Assembly (NCBI GenBank): GCA_963707875.1
Contig: CAVPRU010000001.1
Location: forward strand, 248,001-312,000
Length of the DNA stretch: 64,000 nucleotides
Direction: 5' to 3'
DNA from: SZUA-320 sp963707875
GTDB taxonomy: Bacteria; Gemmatimonadota; Gemmatimonadetes; Gemmatimonadales; GWC2-71-9
This document shows positions 55,034 to 62,559 of this stretch, piece after piece. The translations under genes were made by a program, and so were the position numbers. Position 1 is the stretch's first letter. Each line of letters opens with the position of its first letter. The notes beneath the pieces are model-generated. The model had not been told where the DNA came from. It saw only the letters and a list, made by a program, of their open reading frames with translations, and searched no databases.

Positions 55034-55069
55034 CACGGCCTTATGAAAGCGCGGACCTGCCAAGGCAGC
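55028..55069 (+). repeat. partial attC-like site overlapping a stop codon
   Basis: GCCTAAC at 55028-55034 overlaps the TAA stop of the DUF6624-like gene. The following ACGGCCTTATGAAAGCGC has no complementary right arm within range and is followed by a minus-strand gene, so the site appears truncated. It marks the last recognisable cassette boundary. Confidence 0.5.
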
Positions 55070-55102
55070 CGGGGCATCACCACTCGCGGGGTTCCGAGCG
55101 GC

Positions 55103-55636
55103 CTATGGACCGAAGTTGTGAGGATCGCCGCCCAGTAGCTGGCGGGCCTCTGCCTGGCCGAGACCAGCTTCGGACACAGTCCGATCGGCCTCGAGCGATT
55201 CCCGATCGCCGGCCATCCGAGCGAGCGCAAGTGAAGCTGCCGCCGCGGACGCTCCGCCCAACGCGAACGGACCGGCAAGTGCTGCGGTGAGCAGCCAGAT
55301 CGGTACCTTGGCAGTTGCCAGTCCTAGGCCGACCATTGTGGCCGGGATGAGGCTCACGACCAGCCCACCCAACGCACCCCACCCCGCGCACTTCGGGATC
55401 GACAACCCGCTGAATCGCCGACCGCGTCCCGCGATTCCGAGGATGGTAGCGAACGCCACACCGCCCAGTAGGCCAGGATAGGCCAGAGCGGCCGGCCAGA
55501 TGTCGACTGCCGCGCCGAGTGGATTCGGCCAGATGTTGTGGATGACCTCGATGACCATCCCGATGAGGAAGCCGACCACTCCCCAGGTCAGCCCCATTCC
55601 GATTGCCCCTCGGATGCGTCTCAGCCAGTTCCTCAT
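55103..55636 (-). CDS. multi-pass membrane protein, unknown function
   Basis: A 177-residue protein with about four TM segments (GMGLTWGVVGFLIGMVIEVI, AALAYPGLLGGVAFATILGI, GWGALGGLVVSLIPATMVGL, IWLLTAALAGPFALGGASAA) and a short acidic tail. ATG 55636 has a strong GGAGGGG site. It is oriented against the cassettes. The upstream region carries a palindrome typical of repressor sites. I know no family name for it. Confidence 0.78.
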   Translation of the reverse strand: MRNWLRRIRGAIGMGLTWGVVGFLIGMVIEVIHNIWPNPLGAAVDIWPAALAYPGLLGGVAFATILGIAGRGRRFSGLSIPKCAGWGALGGLVVSLIPATMVGLGLATAKVPIWLLTAALAGPFALGGASAAAASLALARMAGDRESLEADRTVSEAGLGQAEARQLLGGDPHNFGP

Positions 55637-56015
55637 TTCCCCTCCTTCCGCTCCCGGGTCGTGGAGCCATCGTCCGTTCGCCCTGGTGCGGCTCGCCACT
55701 CTACAATACAAAGTACTTGGTTGTGATACAACCACGGGGCCCGATCTGGCCGGCAGAGCAACCGCAGCCTGGCGGAGACCGGCGGCCGACGTCTGGGTGG
55801 CGGTAGCAAGGGGCGAGCGACCGCGTTTGCAGTTGACAGGGCCTTGACGGGTTGCGGCGGCCCGCTACGATCCTACCTGGATGGGCCCGCCCCCAGCCCA
55901 CGCCAGGCAACTGAAACGCAGGGCGTTGGGCAGACCGGCCGGAGGCGCCCCCGTGGTTGATACTGCCGCTGCGTTCGCGTCTGGCGACCCTTGACCCAGT
56001 GGAGGCGAGGCTCGG
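55637..56015. promoter_or_regulatory. 379-base intergenic region with a palindromic operator-like element
   Basis: TGGTTGT-GAT-ACAACCA at 55718-55734 is a perfect 7-bp inverted repeat with a 3-base centre. Next to it lies TACAATACAAAGTA, whose complement TACTTTGTATTGTA resembles PadR-family operator sequences seen in soil bacteria. Both lie about 70-100 bases upstream of the minus-strand membrane-protein start. No gene is seen in the remainder of the interval. Confidence 0.5.
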
Positions 56016-56477
56016 ATGAGTAAGGTGACGCCGTTCCTGATGTTCAACGACCAGCTCGAAGCCGCCATAGAGCTGTATACCGCCACGTTCCCCGACTCGG
56101 AAGTCCGGAACGTCGCCCGCACTGGCGAAGATGGCCCCATCACCTCCGCTGAGTTCGTTGTCGGTGGTCAGTCCTTCAAGGGCTATAACGGTGGCCCCCA
56201 CTTCACCTTCTCGGCAGGCTTCTCGCTCTACGTCGACTGCGAGGACCAGGTCGAAGTCGACGAGTACTGGGAGAGGCTCGTCACAGCCGGTGCGAGGCCT
56301 TCGCAGTGCGGTTGGATCATGGATCCGTTCGGCGTTTCCTGGCAGATCGTCCCGAGGCGATTCAGGGAACTCATCAGCGACCGGGATCACAGCAAGGTGA
56401 AGGCCGTGATGGAAGCCATGATGACGATGGTGAAACTCGACGTGGCGGTGCTGGAGCGGGCGTACGACGAGGCGTAG
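56016..56477 (+). CDS. PhnB-like VOC protein
   Basis: A 153-residue protein of the PhnB/3-demethylubiquinone-methyltransferase-like VOC group: KVTPFLMFNDQLEAAIELYT, FPDSEVRNVARTGEDGP, AEFVVGGQSFKGYNGGPHF and CGWIMDPFGVSWQIVPR. ATG 56016 is downstream of GGAGGCGAGG. Such proteins have no settled function and spread readily in integrons and soil genomes. The family is certain, the substrate is not. Confidence 0.9.
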   Translation: MSKVTPFLMFNDQLEAAIELYTATFPDSEVRNVARTGEDGPITSAEFVVGGQSFKGYNGGPHFTFSAGFSLYVDCEDQVEVDEYWERLVTAGARPSQCGWIMDPFGVSWQIVPRRFRELISDRDHSKVKAVMEAMMTMVKLDVAVLERAYDEA

Positions 56478-56645
56478 CGGTCCCTGGTGCCGAGCCGGTT
56501 CCGTCGATCAGGAATCACGCTACGGCTCTGCCGCACTCGCGAGCACCTTCGCGAAGTGGCGTTGCTCGGGCCGCACTCCAAAGGCGCCTGGAAGGGCTGC
56601 CCAACAAACCGTGGCAGACGGCCTGCCACTCCCCAGGGAGAGCCA

Positions 56646-57314
56646 ATGAGAGTGCGGGGTATCCACGCCATCGTGGTCGCGGCGGCATTGCCGCTCGTAC
56701 TTGCCGCGGAGCTCCGTGCTCAGCAGCTATCAACGCCGCCGGACTGGCGGTGGCGATTGGATGCACCAGCCCGCCTCGTGACGGAGCAAGAAGTGCCCGA
56801 CTCAGCCTGGCGCTTCGTGAGCATGCCTCCCGGATGGCACATCACCACCGGACCGGGCGTGATCGTTTACCATCCCCAAGAGCGTGCCGGCGGTCGTTAC
56901 TCGCTCGCGGCCGCCTTCGTCCTGTTCCCGCGACCGTCGGAGGCGCCGTACGGGTTTGTTCTCGGAGGTACCGACTTGAGTGCGCTCACTGCTCGATACG
57001 TGGCCGTTCAGTTGCGCCGGGACGGGGCTGTGCGGGTCGCGGAGATCGCTGAAGGACGCGAGGCTGTGCTTGCCCCGTGGACGGTGCACTCGGTCGTGAA
57101 GCCCCATTCCGGCCGTGGGGTGGTGACGAACCGGCTCCGTGTGGCAGTCGCACCGGACTCGTTGCGGATCTTCGTGAATGACTCAGCACTCGTGGCGGTG
57201 AGTGCCACGGGTCTCGCTACCGACGGCCAGTTCGGCTTACAGGTGGGCCAAGCTCTAGACCTTCATGTCACGTCCCTTGACCTGATCCAACACTTGGCCC
57301 CCGGCCGGCCATGA
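56646..57314 (+). CDS. exported protein, possibly with a concanavalin-like beta domain
   Basis: A 222-residue protein with signal peptide (ALPLVLAAELRAQQ). The mature part reads as a beta-sandwich: WHITTGPGVIVYHPQERAGG, SLAAAFVLFPRPSEAPYGFV, YVAVQLRRDGAVRVAEI, RLRVAVAPDSLRIFVNDSAL, TDGQFGLQVGQALDLHV. This resembles 3-keto-disaccharide hydrolase/LamG-like domains (DUF1080 type), an inference from strand pattern. AGGGAG precedes the ATG. It is probably a stand-alone gene. Confidence 0.72.
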   Translation: MRVRGIHAIVVAAALPLVLAAELRAQQLSTPPDWRWRLDAPARLVTEQEVPDSAWRFVSMPPGWHITTGPGVIVYHPQERAGGRYSLAAAFVLFPRPSEAPYGFVLGGTDLSALTARYVAVQLRRDGAVRVAEIAEGREAVLAPWTVHSVVKPHSGRGVVTNRLRVAVAPDSLRIFVNDSALVAVSATGLATDGQFGLQVGQALDLHVTSLDLIQHLAPGRP

Positions 57315-57421
57315 CCTGCTGCCCGACGGCAGTTGGTGACTGATGGCCGGTCTTCGGAAGCAGCGGCGGGGCCACTGCTTATCGGCGGGGTGTTCGGCCG
57401 ACAGCAACCCATCCTGCGCCA

Positions 57422-57685
57422 GTGCGGCTCGGCACACTCTACGGCATTGGTGGCGGCATTCTACTGCCGGTGCTTCGCCGCCACAACCCACGCTCGAGCG
57501 TGCGACGTGGGCTCGTCGTAGGGATGTCGCTCCTGTTGCTGGCGTGGGGTAGCTCGGCCGTCGGGCGGGCGACCGCGCGCACCGCGCCAGGGACCGTACC
57601 CGTGATCGTGCTGATCTCCGCACTTGTGTTCGGTGCGTACGGTGTGGCGGCAGAACGCCTCGCACAGCGGTGGAGCGAAGCCTGA
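57422..57685 (+). CDS. small membrane protein, uncertain start
   Basis: An 87-residue open frame starting at GTG 57422, with hydrophobic segments LGTLYGIGGGILLPVL, GLVVGMSLLLLAWGSSAVG and VPVIVLISALVFGAYGVAAE. No ribosome site is evident, and the first residues look like the inside of a longer membrane protein, so a 5'-truncated gene is possible. Family unknown. Confidence 0.45.
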   Translation: MRLGTLYGIGGGILLPVLRRHNPRSSVRRGLVVGMSLLLLAWGSSAVGRATARTAPGTVPVIVLISALVFGAYGVAAERLAQRWSEA

Positions 57686-57755
57686 TCCGGTAGGCCCCTA
57701 GCGGGATGGTCAGTGGGCATCATCTCAGGGCTTCTCACGTCACCTGGAGGTCGAT

Positions 57756-58190
57756 ATGAGTCATGGAAAGATCAACATTTCGGCAGGTCTGCTCTTTATG
57801 GCTGGTTTCATGTTATTCGGCTTCGTGCTGATTTACCTTCGGGACTTTGCACCTGGGAAGGAGCAATGGATAGCTGAATACACCATCGGCAGGCACTTCG
57901 AGTCCCGACTAGCACACGTCCATGGCAATCTATTCGCGTTCTTGAATATCGTCCTGGGCTATCTCTTGCTTCGTCTGCCACTTCAGGAACACACCGCGAA
58001 GTGGGTGTCCTGGCTGTCGCTCGCTGGAATGCTCATGCCCGTCGGCATCCTAGCAGAAGTACTCCTCGGTGCGCCGCCTCTGTTTGTCCTACTTGGGGCC
58101 ATGAGCATGATTGCCTCAGTCTCGTGGCTGGGCATTGCCGTGGCGCGACTTCGCCTCGCATCCGCGCCGCGGTCGGAGGCCCTACGATGA
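57756..58190 (+). CDS. four-TM membrane protein, unknown function
   Basis: A 144-residue integral membrane protein with four helices (INISAGLLFMAGFMLFGFVL, AHVHGNLFAFLNIVLGYLLL, KWVSWLSLAGMLMPVGILAE, LFVLLGAMSMIASVSWLGI). The His-containing helix HVHGNLFAFLN may bind heme or metal. ATG 57756 follows CTGGAGG. The next gene's ATG overlaps its stop (ATGA), so they are co-translated. Confidence 0.8.
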   Translation: MSHGKINISAGLLFMAGFMLFGFVLIYLRDFAPGKEQWIAEYTIGRHFESRLAHVHGNLFAFLNIVLGYLLLRLPLQEHTAKWVSWLSLAGMLMPVGILAEVLLGAPPLFVLLGAMSMIASVSWLGIAVARLRLASAPRSEALR

Positions 58191-58594
58191 GTGCCCCTCG
58201 TTCAGCAAGAGGGCTCACCCAGAGACTCCTGGCGTTGGTGGCAGCCGCGTTCGGTCTCGCAACAGTCGTGGCGGGCGGCCGTGTCTTAGCGGGGGTAGAT
58301 CCGGGATATGTCGTGTTTCGTCCGCTGGTGATATTCAACACGGCGATGGGAGTGGCGTACCTAGCGGCAGGTATCGTCACGTGGCGCAGCGTTGAGAGAG
58401 GCACTGTCGGGGCGGCCACCGTCTTCCTCCTCAATCTCCTCGTACTCGGGGCCATCGGTTACCTGTACGCGACGGGAAGGGCTGTCGCCATCGATAGCAT
58501 TCGGGCCATGATCTTCCGCACCGGCTTGTGGCTTGTCCTGTTTCTTGGGCTGGCGTGGCTGAGTCGCGGGAGCCGTGCTCAGGGGACCGGCTGA
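58187..58594 (+). CDS. four-TM membrane protein, partner of the preceding gene
   Basis: A 135-residue membrane protein with four helices (LTQRLLALVAAAFGLATVVA, VIFNTAMGVAYLAAGIVTW, GAATVFLLNLLVLGAIGYL, RTGLWLVLFLGLAWLS). Start ATG 58187 sits in the upstream stop codon. Together the pair could form a heteromeric eight-helix unit. No family recognised. Confidence 0.78.
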   Translation: MSAPRSARGLTQRLLALVAAAFGLATVVAGGRVLAGVDPGYVVFRPLVIFNTAMGVAYLAAGIVTWRSVERGTVGAATVFLLNLLVLGAIGYLYATGRAVAIDSIRAMIFRTGLWLVLFLGLAWLSRGSRAQGTG

Positions 58595-58704
58595 GGCGTT
58601 GTGCTTGCCGCAACGGCCATTTCCGCGCAGCCACAGTGCGCTTCGCACCCCGCACCGGGGGGGTGCTGAACCACTTCCTCTCACCACCACCGCGCCGTGC
58701 GAGG

Positions 58705-59095
58705 TCACAGGAAGCGCGTCACTGGCATCGGCGCCTCTTCTTCACGGTCACAGACGCTCCATTCCTGCAGGCTTGGTACCAGGGGCACTTGGGAATCGAT
58801 GTCCAGGTCTGGGACGGCACTGCCTCCGATGGGACCGACGCCGGTGGCACGCCGGTGGCAGGCACAACTGCCTGGACCATCGATCCGCAGGAGGGTGATC
58901 ACCTTGCTCCGAGTTCCGCTCGCTTCATGGCCAACTCGAGTGGATGACCTCCATGCATTGGTCAAGTCCTGAAGGAAGTAGGTTGCAATGTGCTCGAGAA
59001 GATTGACGACTCCGGGTATGGGCCGTGTGCCTAGGCTCATTGATCCAGCGGGACATCGGGTAGAACTCTGGCACCCGCCTGCCGGCCAAATGACC
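58705..59095 (+). pseudogene. degraded VOC/lactoylglutathione-lyase-like gene
   Basis: Conserved pieces of one VOC protein lie in order but in different frames: KRVTGIG, then FFTVTDAPFLQAWYQGHLGI, TTAWTID and ARFMAN, then RVDDLHALVKS, LKEVGCNVLEKIDDSGYG and RLIDPAGHRVELWHPPAGQ. At least four shifts and one internal stop are needed. This is far more damage than the single indels elsewhere, so I read it as true decay in the cassette region. Confidence 0.72.
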
Positions 59096-59229
59096 AGGGT
59101 ACTCGGCCTCAGCACCCACTTGAGCAACCGGTTGTACAGGGGACCAGCCCAGTCATAACTTTCAGCCGGCGGCATTGCTACTTCAGCGGTCACGTGACAC
59201 AACTGACATCTCGCCCATCGAGGAATCTG

Positions 59230-59676
59230 ATGCAACACCTCCTGCGCTCTGTTGGCTTCCCGGTCCTGGGTATCGGCTTTCTCCTGGCCTGCGCGACCCC
59301 ACCCGGGCAGGGACCACCTGCGGACGGGCGCACGGCGCTCCAATTGGCTCCCGAAGCGCAGGAGGCCGTTCTCCTGGAGATGCGCAACATGCTCACCTCG
59401 CTGAACGGGGTCCTCCGTGGTCTGGCGTCCTCGGATTCTGCAGCAATGCACCGGGCAGCATTGGCTTCGGGACTCGCCACGGCGGCGGACCCTGCACTCG
59501 AGAAGGTGCTGCCACAGGCGTTCATGCAGCTGGGGACCGCAACCCATGAGCAGTTTGACAGCCTTGCGGCGACGATTGCGGCCGGGGTTTCCCGGGACAG
59601 CGTCGTCGCCCAACTCGCGCGCCTGACGACCGCTTGCGTCTCGTGCCATTCGACCTATCGTCTGAGTCGTCCCTAG
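59230..59676 (+). CDS. cytochrome c'-like monoheme lipoprotein
   Basis: A 148-residue lipoprotein (lipobox LLAC, Cys21) with a helical mature part and a C-terminal heme-binding CVSCHSTYR motif, the position used by c'-type four-helix cytochromes. ATG 59230 follows GAGGAA. c'-type proteins bind gaseous ligands such as NO or serve as electron shuttles, but the resemblance rests on motif position and helicity only. Confidence 0.8.
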   Translation: MQHLLRSVGFPVLGIGFLLACATPPGQGPPADGRTALQLAPEAQEAVLLEMRNMLTSLNGVLRGLASSDSAAMHRAALASGLATAADPALEKVLPQAFMQLGTATHEQFDSLAATIAAGVSRDSVVAQLARLTTACVSCHSTYRLSRP

Positions 59677-59737
59677 CTCGCGCCGCCACCGGTGGGGCGT
59701 AAGGGCGATCGCCGAGTGTAGCCGGCATCTAAGCCGC

Positions 59738-59881
59738 GCTGCTGCCTGGAGACCTGCACTGGGTCTCCGCCGCACCGGCGGCCTTCCGCCCGGACTCGGC
59801 GCCCCGCTCTCGGCCCAGGGGATCTGGGTGAGCCTCTGCGGAGTGGAAACCGACGAGCGGTCGGGGCGTTGTGAGGGGTAG
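59738..59881 (+). pseudogene. 3' remnant of a class V aminotransferase paralogue
   Basis: About 85 bases from 59759 match the aminotransferase gene around 46,779-46,865 closely. In the same frame they read LGLRRTGGLPPGLGAPLSAQ, GIWVSL, where the intact gene has LGLRRAGGLSPGVGAQLSAR, GIWVSL. The resemblance then stops and an unrelated tail runs to TAG at 59879-59881. It has no start and is a fossil, carried in by duplication or transfer of a related locus. Confidence 0.7.
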
Positions 59882-59920
59882 AGATTCACGGCTGCCGCTG
59901 GGTAGAGCCGAGTGAGGGCG

Positions 59921-60820
59921 CTACGGCGAGCCCGGCCCTGCAGGCGGGAAGAGGACGTCCTCGTACAGGCGCTGCTCGCACCCGGGGCAGATACTGTGAC
60001 TGAACTGGGCGTCCGTCCTGGTGGTGACGTAGCGTTCAACCTGGGTCCACTGATCGTCCTCGCCGCGAATGCGCTTGCACCCCGCACAGATGGGGATGAA
60101 TCCACTCAGGACCTTCGCCAGGGTCGCCGCAAGGTCCCGCTCGAGTTCGCGGGCCTCTTGCTCAAGGCGGAGGCGTTCCTCCAGGAAGCGCCGCTCTCGT
60201 CGGCGAATGGCCTGTAGCAACAGGAAGGCCGTGACTGTGAGATGGACCAGCAGCAGGAACCCGAGTATCCCGAGGAGACGGGTGGCGCTTCCCCCATCCG
60301 CAATATCGGCATGGAGCGGCACCTCCCCAGCCCCGAGGAGGTCCATGGTGTGCGAGAACCCCGACGTTGCGGATGCGAGGTCCGCCCTGAATCCGAGGGT
60401 GGCAGGTCCAGCGCCTCTGACGCCGGCCGTGACCTCGGGCAGACGGAACAGGCGCCGCTCCGCCGCTACCCACGTCTCGAAGGACTCTGAGAGTTCGGCG
60501 ACGTTGCTCGACAGCGCGTCATTGTAGCGGGCCAACCCCTGATAGCGTTCGAGCAGTTCCCTCGCGGAGACCACGACCGTAGAAAGCGCACTGTAACTGG
60601 CCTCCGCCTCAGCGGGGTCGAGCAGACGAGCCCGTGCCCTGTTGATCTCCAGGAAGGGGCGTCTGACGGCATCCAGCATCGCGATGGCCTGCTGCCCTTG
60701 TTCCCCCCGCCGGATCCTCTGTGGAAGCTTCAGCAGGATCGTGCCCCCCAGAACACCGAGGACAACGACTGAAGTGAGGACCGCCAGTTTCCTCCGCACG
60801 CCAATGACGGGCCACCGCAT
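59921..60820 (-). CDS. membrane sensor-like protein with C-terminal zinc-ribbon motif
   Basis: A 299-residue protein: TM1 (LAVLTSVVVLGVLGGTILL), a helical extracytoplasmic region to about residue 190, TM2 (LLGILGFLLLVHLTVTAFLL), a coiled coil (RRFLEERLRLEQEARELERD) and a C-terminal motif GFIPICAGCKRIRGED with FSHSICPGCEQRLY. The C-x2-C pairs are seen at the end of many PAS/response-regulator proteins in soil and delta-proteobacterial genomes. It has no kinase, cyclase or methyl-accepting domain, so the output is unknown. ATG 60820 with GGGGAG is chosen; an upstream TTG is less likely. Confidence 0.8.
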   Translation of the reverse strand: MRWPVIGVRRKLAVLTSVVVLGVLGGTILLKLPQRIRRGEQGQQAIAMLDAVRRPFLEINRARARLLDPAEAEASYSALSTVVVSARELLERYQGLARYNDALSSNVAELSESFETWVAAERRLFRLPEVTAGVRGAGPATLGFRADLASATSGFSHTMDLLGAGEVPLHADIADGGSATRLLGILGFLLLVHLTVTAFLLLQAIRRRERRFLEERLRLEQEARELERDLAATLAKVLSGFIPICAGCKRIRGEDDQWTQVERYVTTRTDAQFSHSICPGCEQRLYEDVLFPPAGPGSP

Positions 60821-61064
60821 GGACTCTCCCCGCAACAGGAACGCTCACAGCATGCCGCTCCGCCGCCCGACGCATCGCGCTTCAGCGGCGGGCGCCGCTC
60901 GGAGTCCGAGCGGCGGCATTGGCCTCACACCAAGATAGGGGCGCCGCGGCCAATTGGCACCTGGCCTGGCGCGGGATATGATTGTCAGCGGTATCGGCGC
61001 CCGCCCGGCGGTGGGAGACGGCCGTCACTCACGCGCAGTGCATCAGAGAGCCGAGATAGAAGTC
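60821..61064. other. intergenic region with GC-rich inverted repeats
   Basis: No gene seen. Contains GCCGCTCGGAGTCCGAGCGGC near 60,895 as a strong hairpin (written in two halves: GCCGCTCGG and CCGAGCGGC around AGT) and TTCAGCGGCGGGCGCC nearby, which resembles the reverse complement of the right arm of attC 1. It may be a decayed attC in the opposite orientation. Confidence 0.4.
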
Positions 61065-61451
61065 ATGCCGATCTCATACGTAATCGACGCGGAGCGCAAC
61101 CTGGTGGTCACCACGGCGTCAGGCACCCTCACCAACGACGACGTCATTCAGCTCAAGGACCGGCTTGCCCAGGATCCGGGCTTCAAGCCCGGCATGAGCG
61201 AACTCTCCGACGTCCGGAGCATCGATCACCTCGAAGTCACGCCTGCTGGCGTCAGGGCGATGGTGCGGCAGGATGAAAGAGCCGCCACCCAGGGCGCGTC
61301 CGGCAAGCTCGCGCTCGTTGTCTCCCAGGACGTGGCGTACGGCATGGCGCGGATGTATCAGATGCTGACCGAGTCGCACACGCCGAACGTGGGTATCTTC
61401 CGGGACATCGGTGAAGCGAGAGCCTGGCTCCTCAGGGCGTCACGACCCTGA
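61065..61451 (+). CDS. SpoIIAA/STAS-like small protein
   Basis: A 128-residue cytoplasmic protein starting MPISYVIDAERNLVVTTASG, with KDRLAQDPGFKPGMSELSDV and a C-terminal NVGIFRDIGEARAWL. This is the pattern of the SpoIIAA-like (STAS-related) proteins widespread in soil bacteria, function unknown. ATG 61065 is the first with the family-like N-terminus. Confidence 0.82.
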   Translation: MPISYVIDAERNLVVTTASGTLTNDDVIQLKDRLAQDPGFKPGMSELSDVRSIDHLEVTPAGVRAMVRQDERAATQGASGKLALVVSQDVAYGMARMYQMLTESHTPNVGIFRDIGEARAWLLRASRP

Positions 61452-61582
61452 AGCCCGACCTGCGGACAGTGGCCCAGCCGACGTAGCCTCACCTGTCCCC
61501 GGCCACCGTCCCGGTCGGGCCGCGGGCCCGGCCCGCAGCGAAGGGGTTATCTATCAGCCGGACGAACGGAGCGCTGTTGCCC

Positions 61583-62014
61583 ATGCCCACCCAAGCCAAC
61601 AAGCAGCTGGTCCGACAGTACTACGAAGACGTCGTGAGCAGCGGCCGCATCGACCGGATAGCCGACTTCATTTCACCCGATTACGCCGAAGTGCACGAGA
61701 ACACCCGCCACCCCCTCGGCCTCGAGGGCGCGAGGCAGCATGTTCTCGGCGTCCGTCGCACGTATCCCGACCTTCAGCTCACGGTGACGCGGCAGATTGC
61801 CGAAGGCGACTGGGTGGTCACCCAGGTGGTGATGCGCGGAACCCATCAAGGGGAGTGGCTGGGGATCACCCCGACCGGGAAGGCCGTCGAGATCACCGCC
61901 GTCAACATCGATCGAGTCGTGGATGGGCGAATCGTGGAGCACGGCGGGGCTGCCAACCTGCTGGACCCGCTGTTGCGAATCGGGGCGATTCAGGTGGTGG
62001 GGACGCCCCCATGA
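61583..62014 (+). CDS. SnoaL-like polyketide cyclase/ester cyclase
   Basis: A 143-residue NTF2-fold protein of the SnoaL-like ester cyclase group: NKQLVRQYYEDVVSSGRIDR, DYAEVHENTRHPLGLEG, YPDLQLTVTRQIAEGDWV and GEWLGITPTGKAVEITAVN. Well-conserved ester-cyclase pattern, substrate unknown. Its stop overlaps the ATG of the following lipoprotein gene. Confidence 0.9.
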   Translation: MPTQANKQLVRQYYEDVVSSGRIDRIADFISPDYAEVHENTRHPLGLEGARQHVLGVRRTYPDLQLTVTRQIAEGDWVVTQVVMRGTHQGEWLGITPTGKAVEITAVNIDRVVDGRIVEHGGAANLLDPLLRIGAIQVVGTPP

Positions 62015-62559
62015 AGGGGCTTCCATTGGTGCTCTTGTCCTGTCTGCTGGTGAGTTGTTCGGAGGGCGACCTGCTCGGGCCAACTCCAGGGCCGAGCCAC
62101 CATCTCACCGCCCAGGTGGATGGGACGCCCTTCGTCGCCAACGTTCCGGCGGGCAGCTGCGCGGGGATCGACTTCTCCTCCTTCTTCTTCTTCAGCGTCC
62201 GGGCCGCCGGCCCGTGGCCCACCCCATCGATCAGCCTTCACCTGGGCGGCGTCACCGGCCCGGGACTGCACCGGATGAAACCGGACGAGGTTCAAGGCCG
62301 GCAGGTCACTGCACTCTACATCCCCGGTGACCCCGCGCTCCTCCAATACTCCGCGGTTCAGGGCGAGGGCGCGATCCAGATCGACGAGTACCACGCCGGC
62401 ACTGGGGAGGTGGCCGGTCGCTTCTACTTCGATGCCGTCCGCGCTGTCGGCTCAACCGGACCCAAATGGGTGTCGGTACGGCAAGGCAGTTTCCGGGTCG
62501 GGCTGGATGACCCGTCACTGAGGGGCTGCTCCCTGGCAGTCGCAAGCGCCAGCCACTAG
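62011..62559 (+). CDS. lipoprotein, unknown function
   Basis: A 182-residue lipoprotein (lipobox LVSC, Cys16). The mature part has beta-strand character (HHLTAQVDGTPFVANVPAG, SISLHLGGVTGPGLHRM, GTGEVAGRFYFDAV) like DUF6252-type proteins of Bacteroidota and Gemmatimonadota. ATG 62011 overlaps the ester-cyclase stop. It ends tail to tail with the plug-domain gene: both stops share CTAG at 62556-62559. Confidence 0.8.
   Translation: MKGLPLVLLSCLLVSCSEGDLLGPTPGPSHHLTAQVDGTPFVANVPAGSCAGIDFSSFFFFSVRAAGPWPTPSISLHLGGVTGPGLHRMKPDEVQGRQVTALYIPGDPALLQYSAVQGEGAIQIDEYHAGTGEVAGRFYFDAVRAVGSTGPKWVSVRQGSFRVGLDDPSLRGCSLAVASASH

Larger units (their letters stand above)
47562..55040 (+). mobile_element. integron: integrase plus gene-cassette array
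   Basis: The span from intI to the last attC-like boundary. After the integrase come small, mostly plus-strand genes, each followed by a full or truncated attC-like site: 50746-50883 and 54316-54399 are full; 51422, 53778-53796 and 55028 are partial. Cassette genes start 33-35 bases after the two GTTAGGC boundaries. The accessory region continues without clear attC sites to about 63,170. Chromosomal (sedentary) type is inferred from housekeeping genes on the left, related attC sequences and decay. Confidence 0.8.

Noticed and set aside
56598..56640. GCCCAAC followed by a GTGGCAG/CTGCCAC hairpin considered as attC
   Set aside because: It fits the R'' consensus, but there is no complementary R' before the next gene and the hairpin is too short; more likely a terminator.
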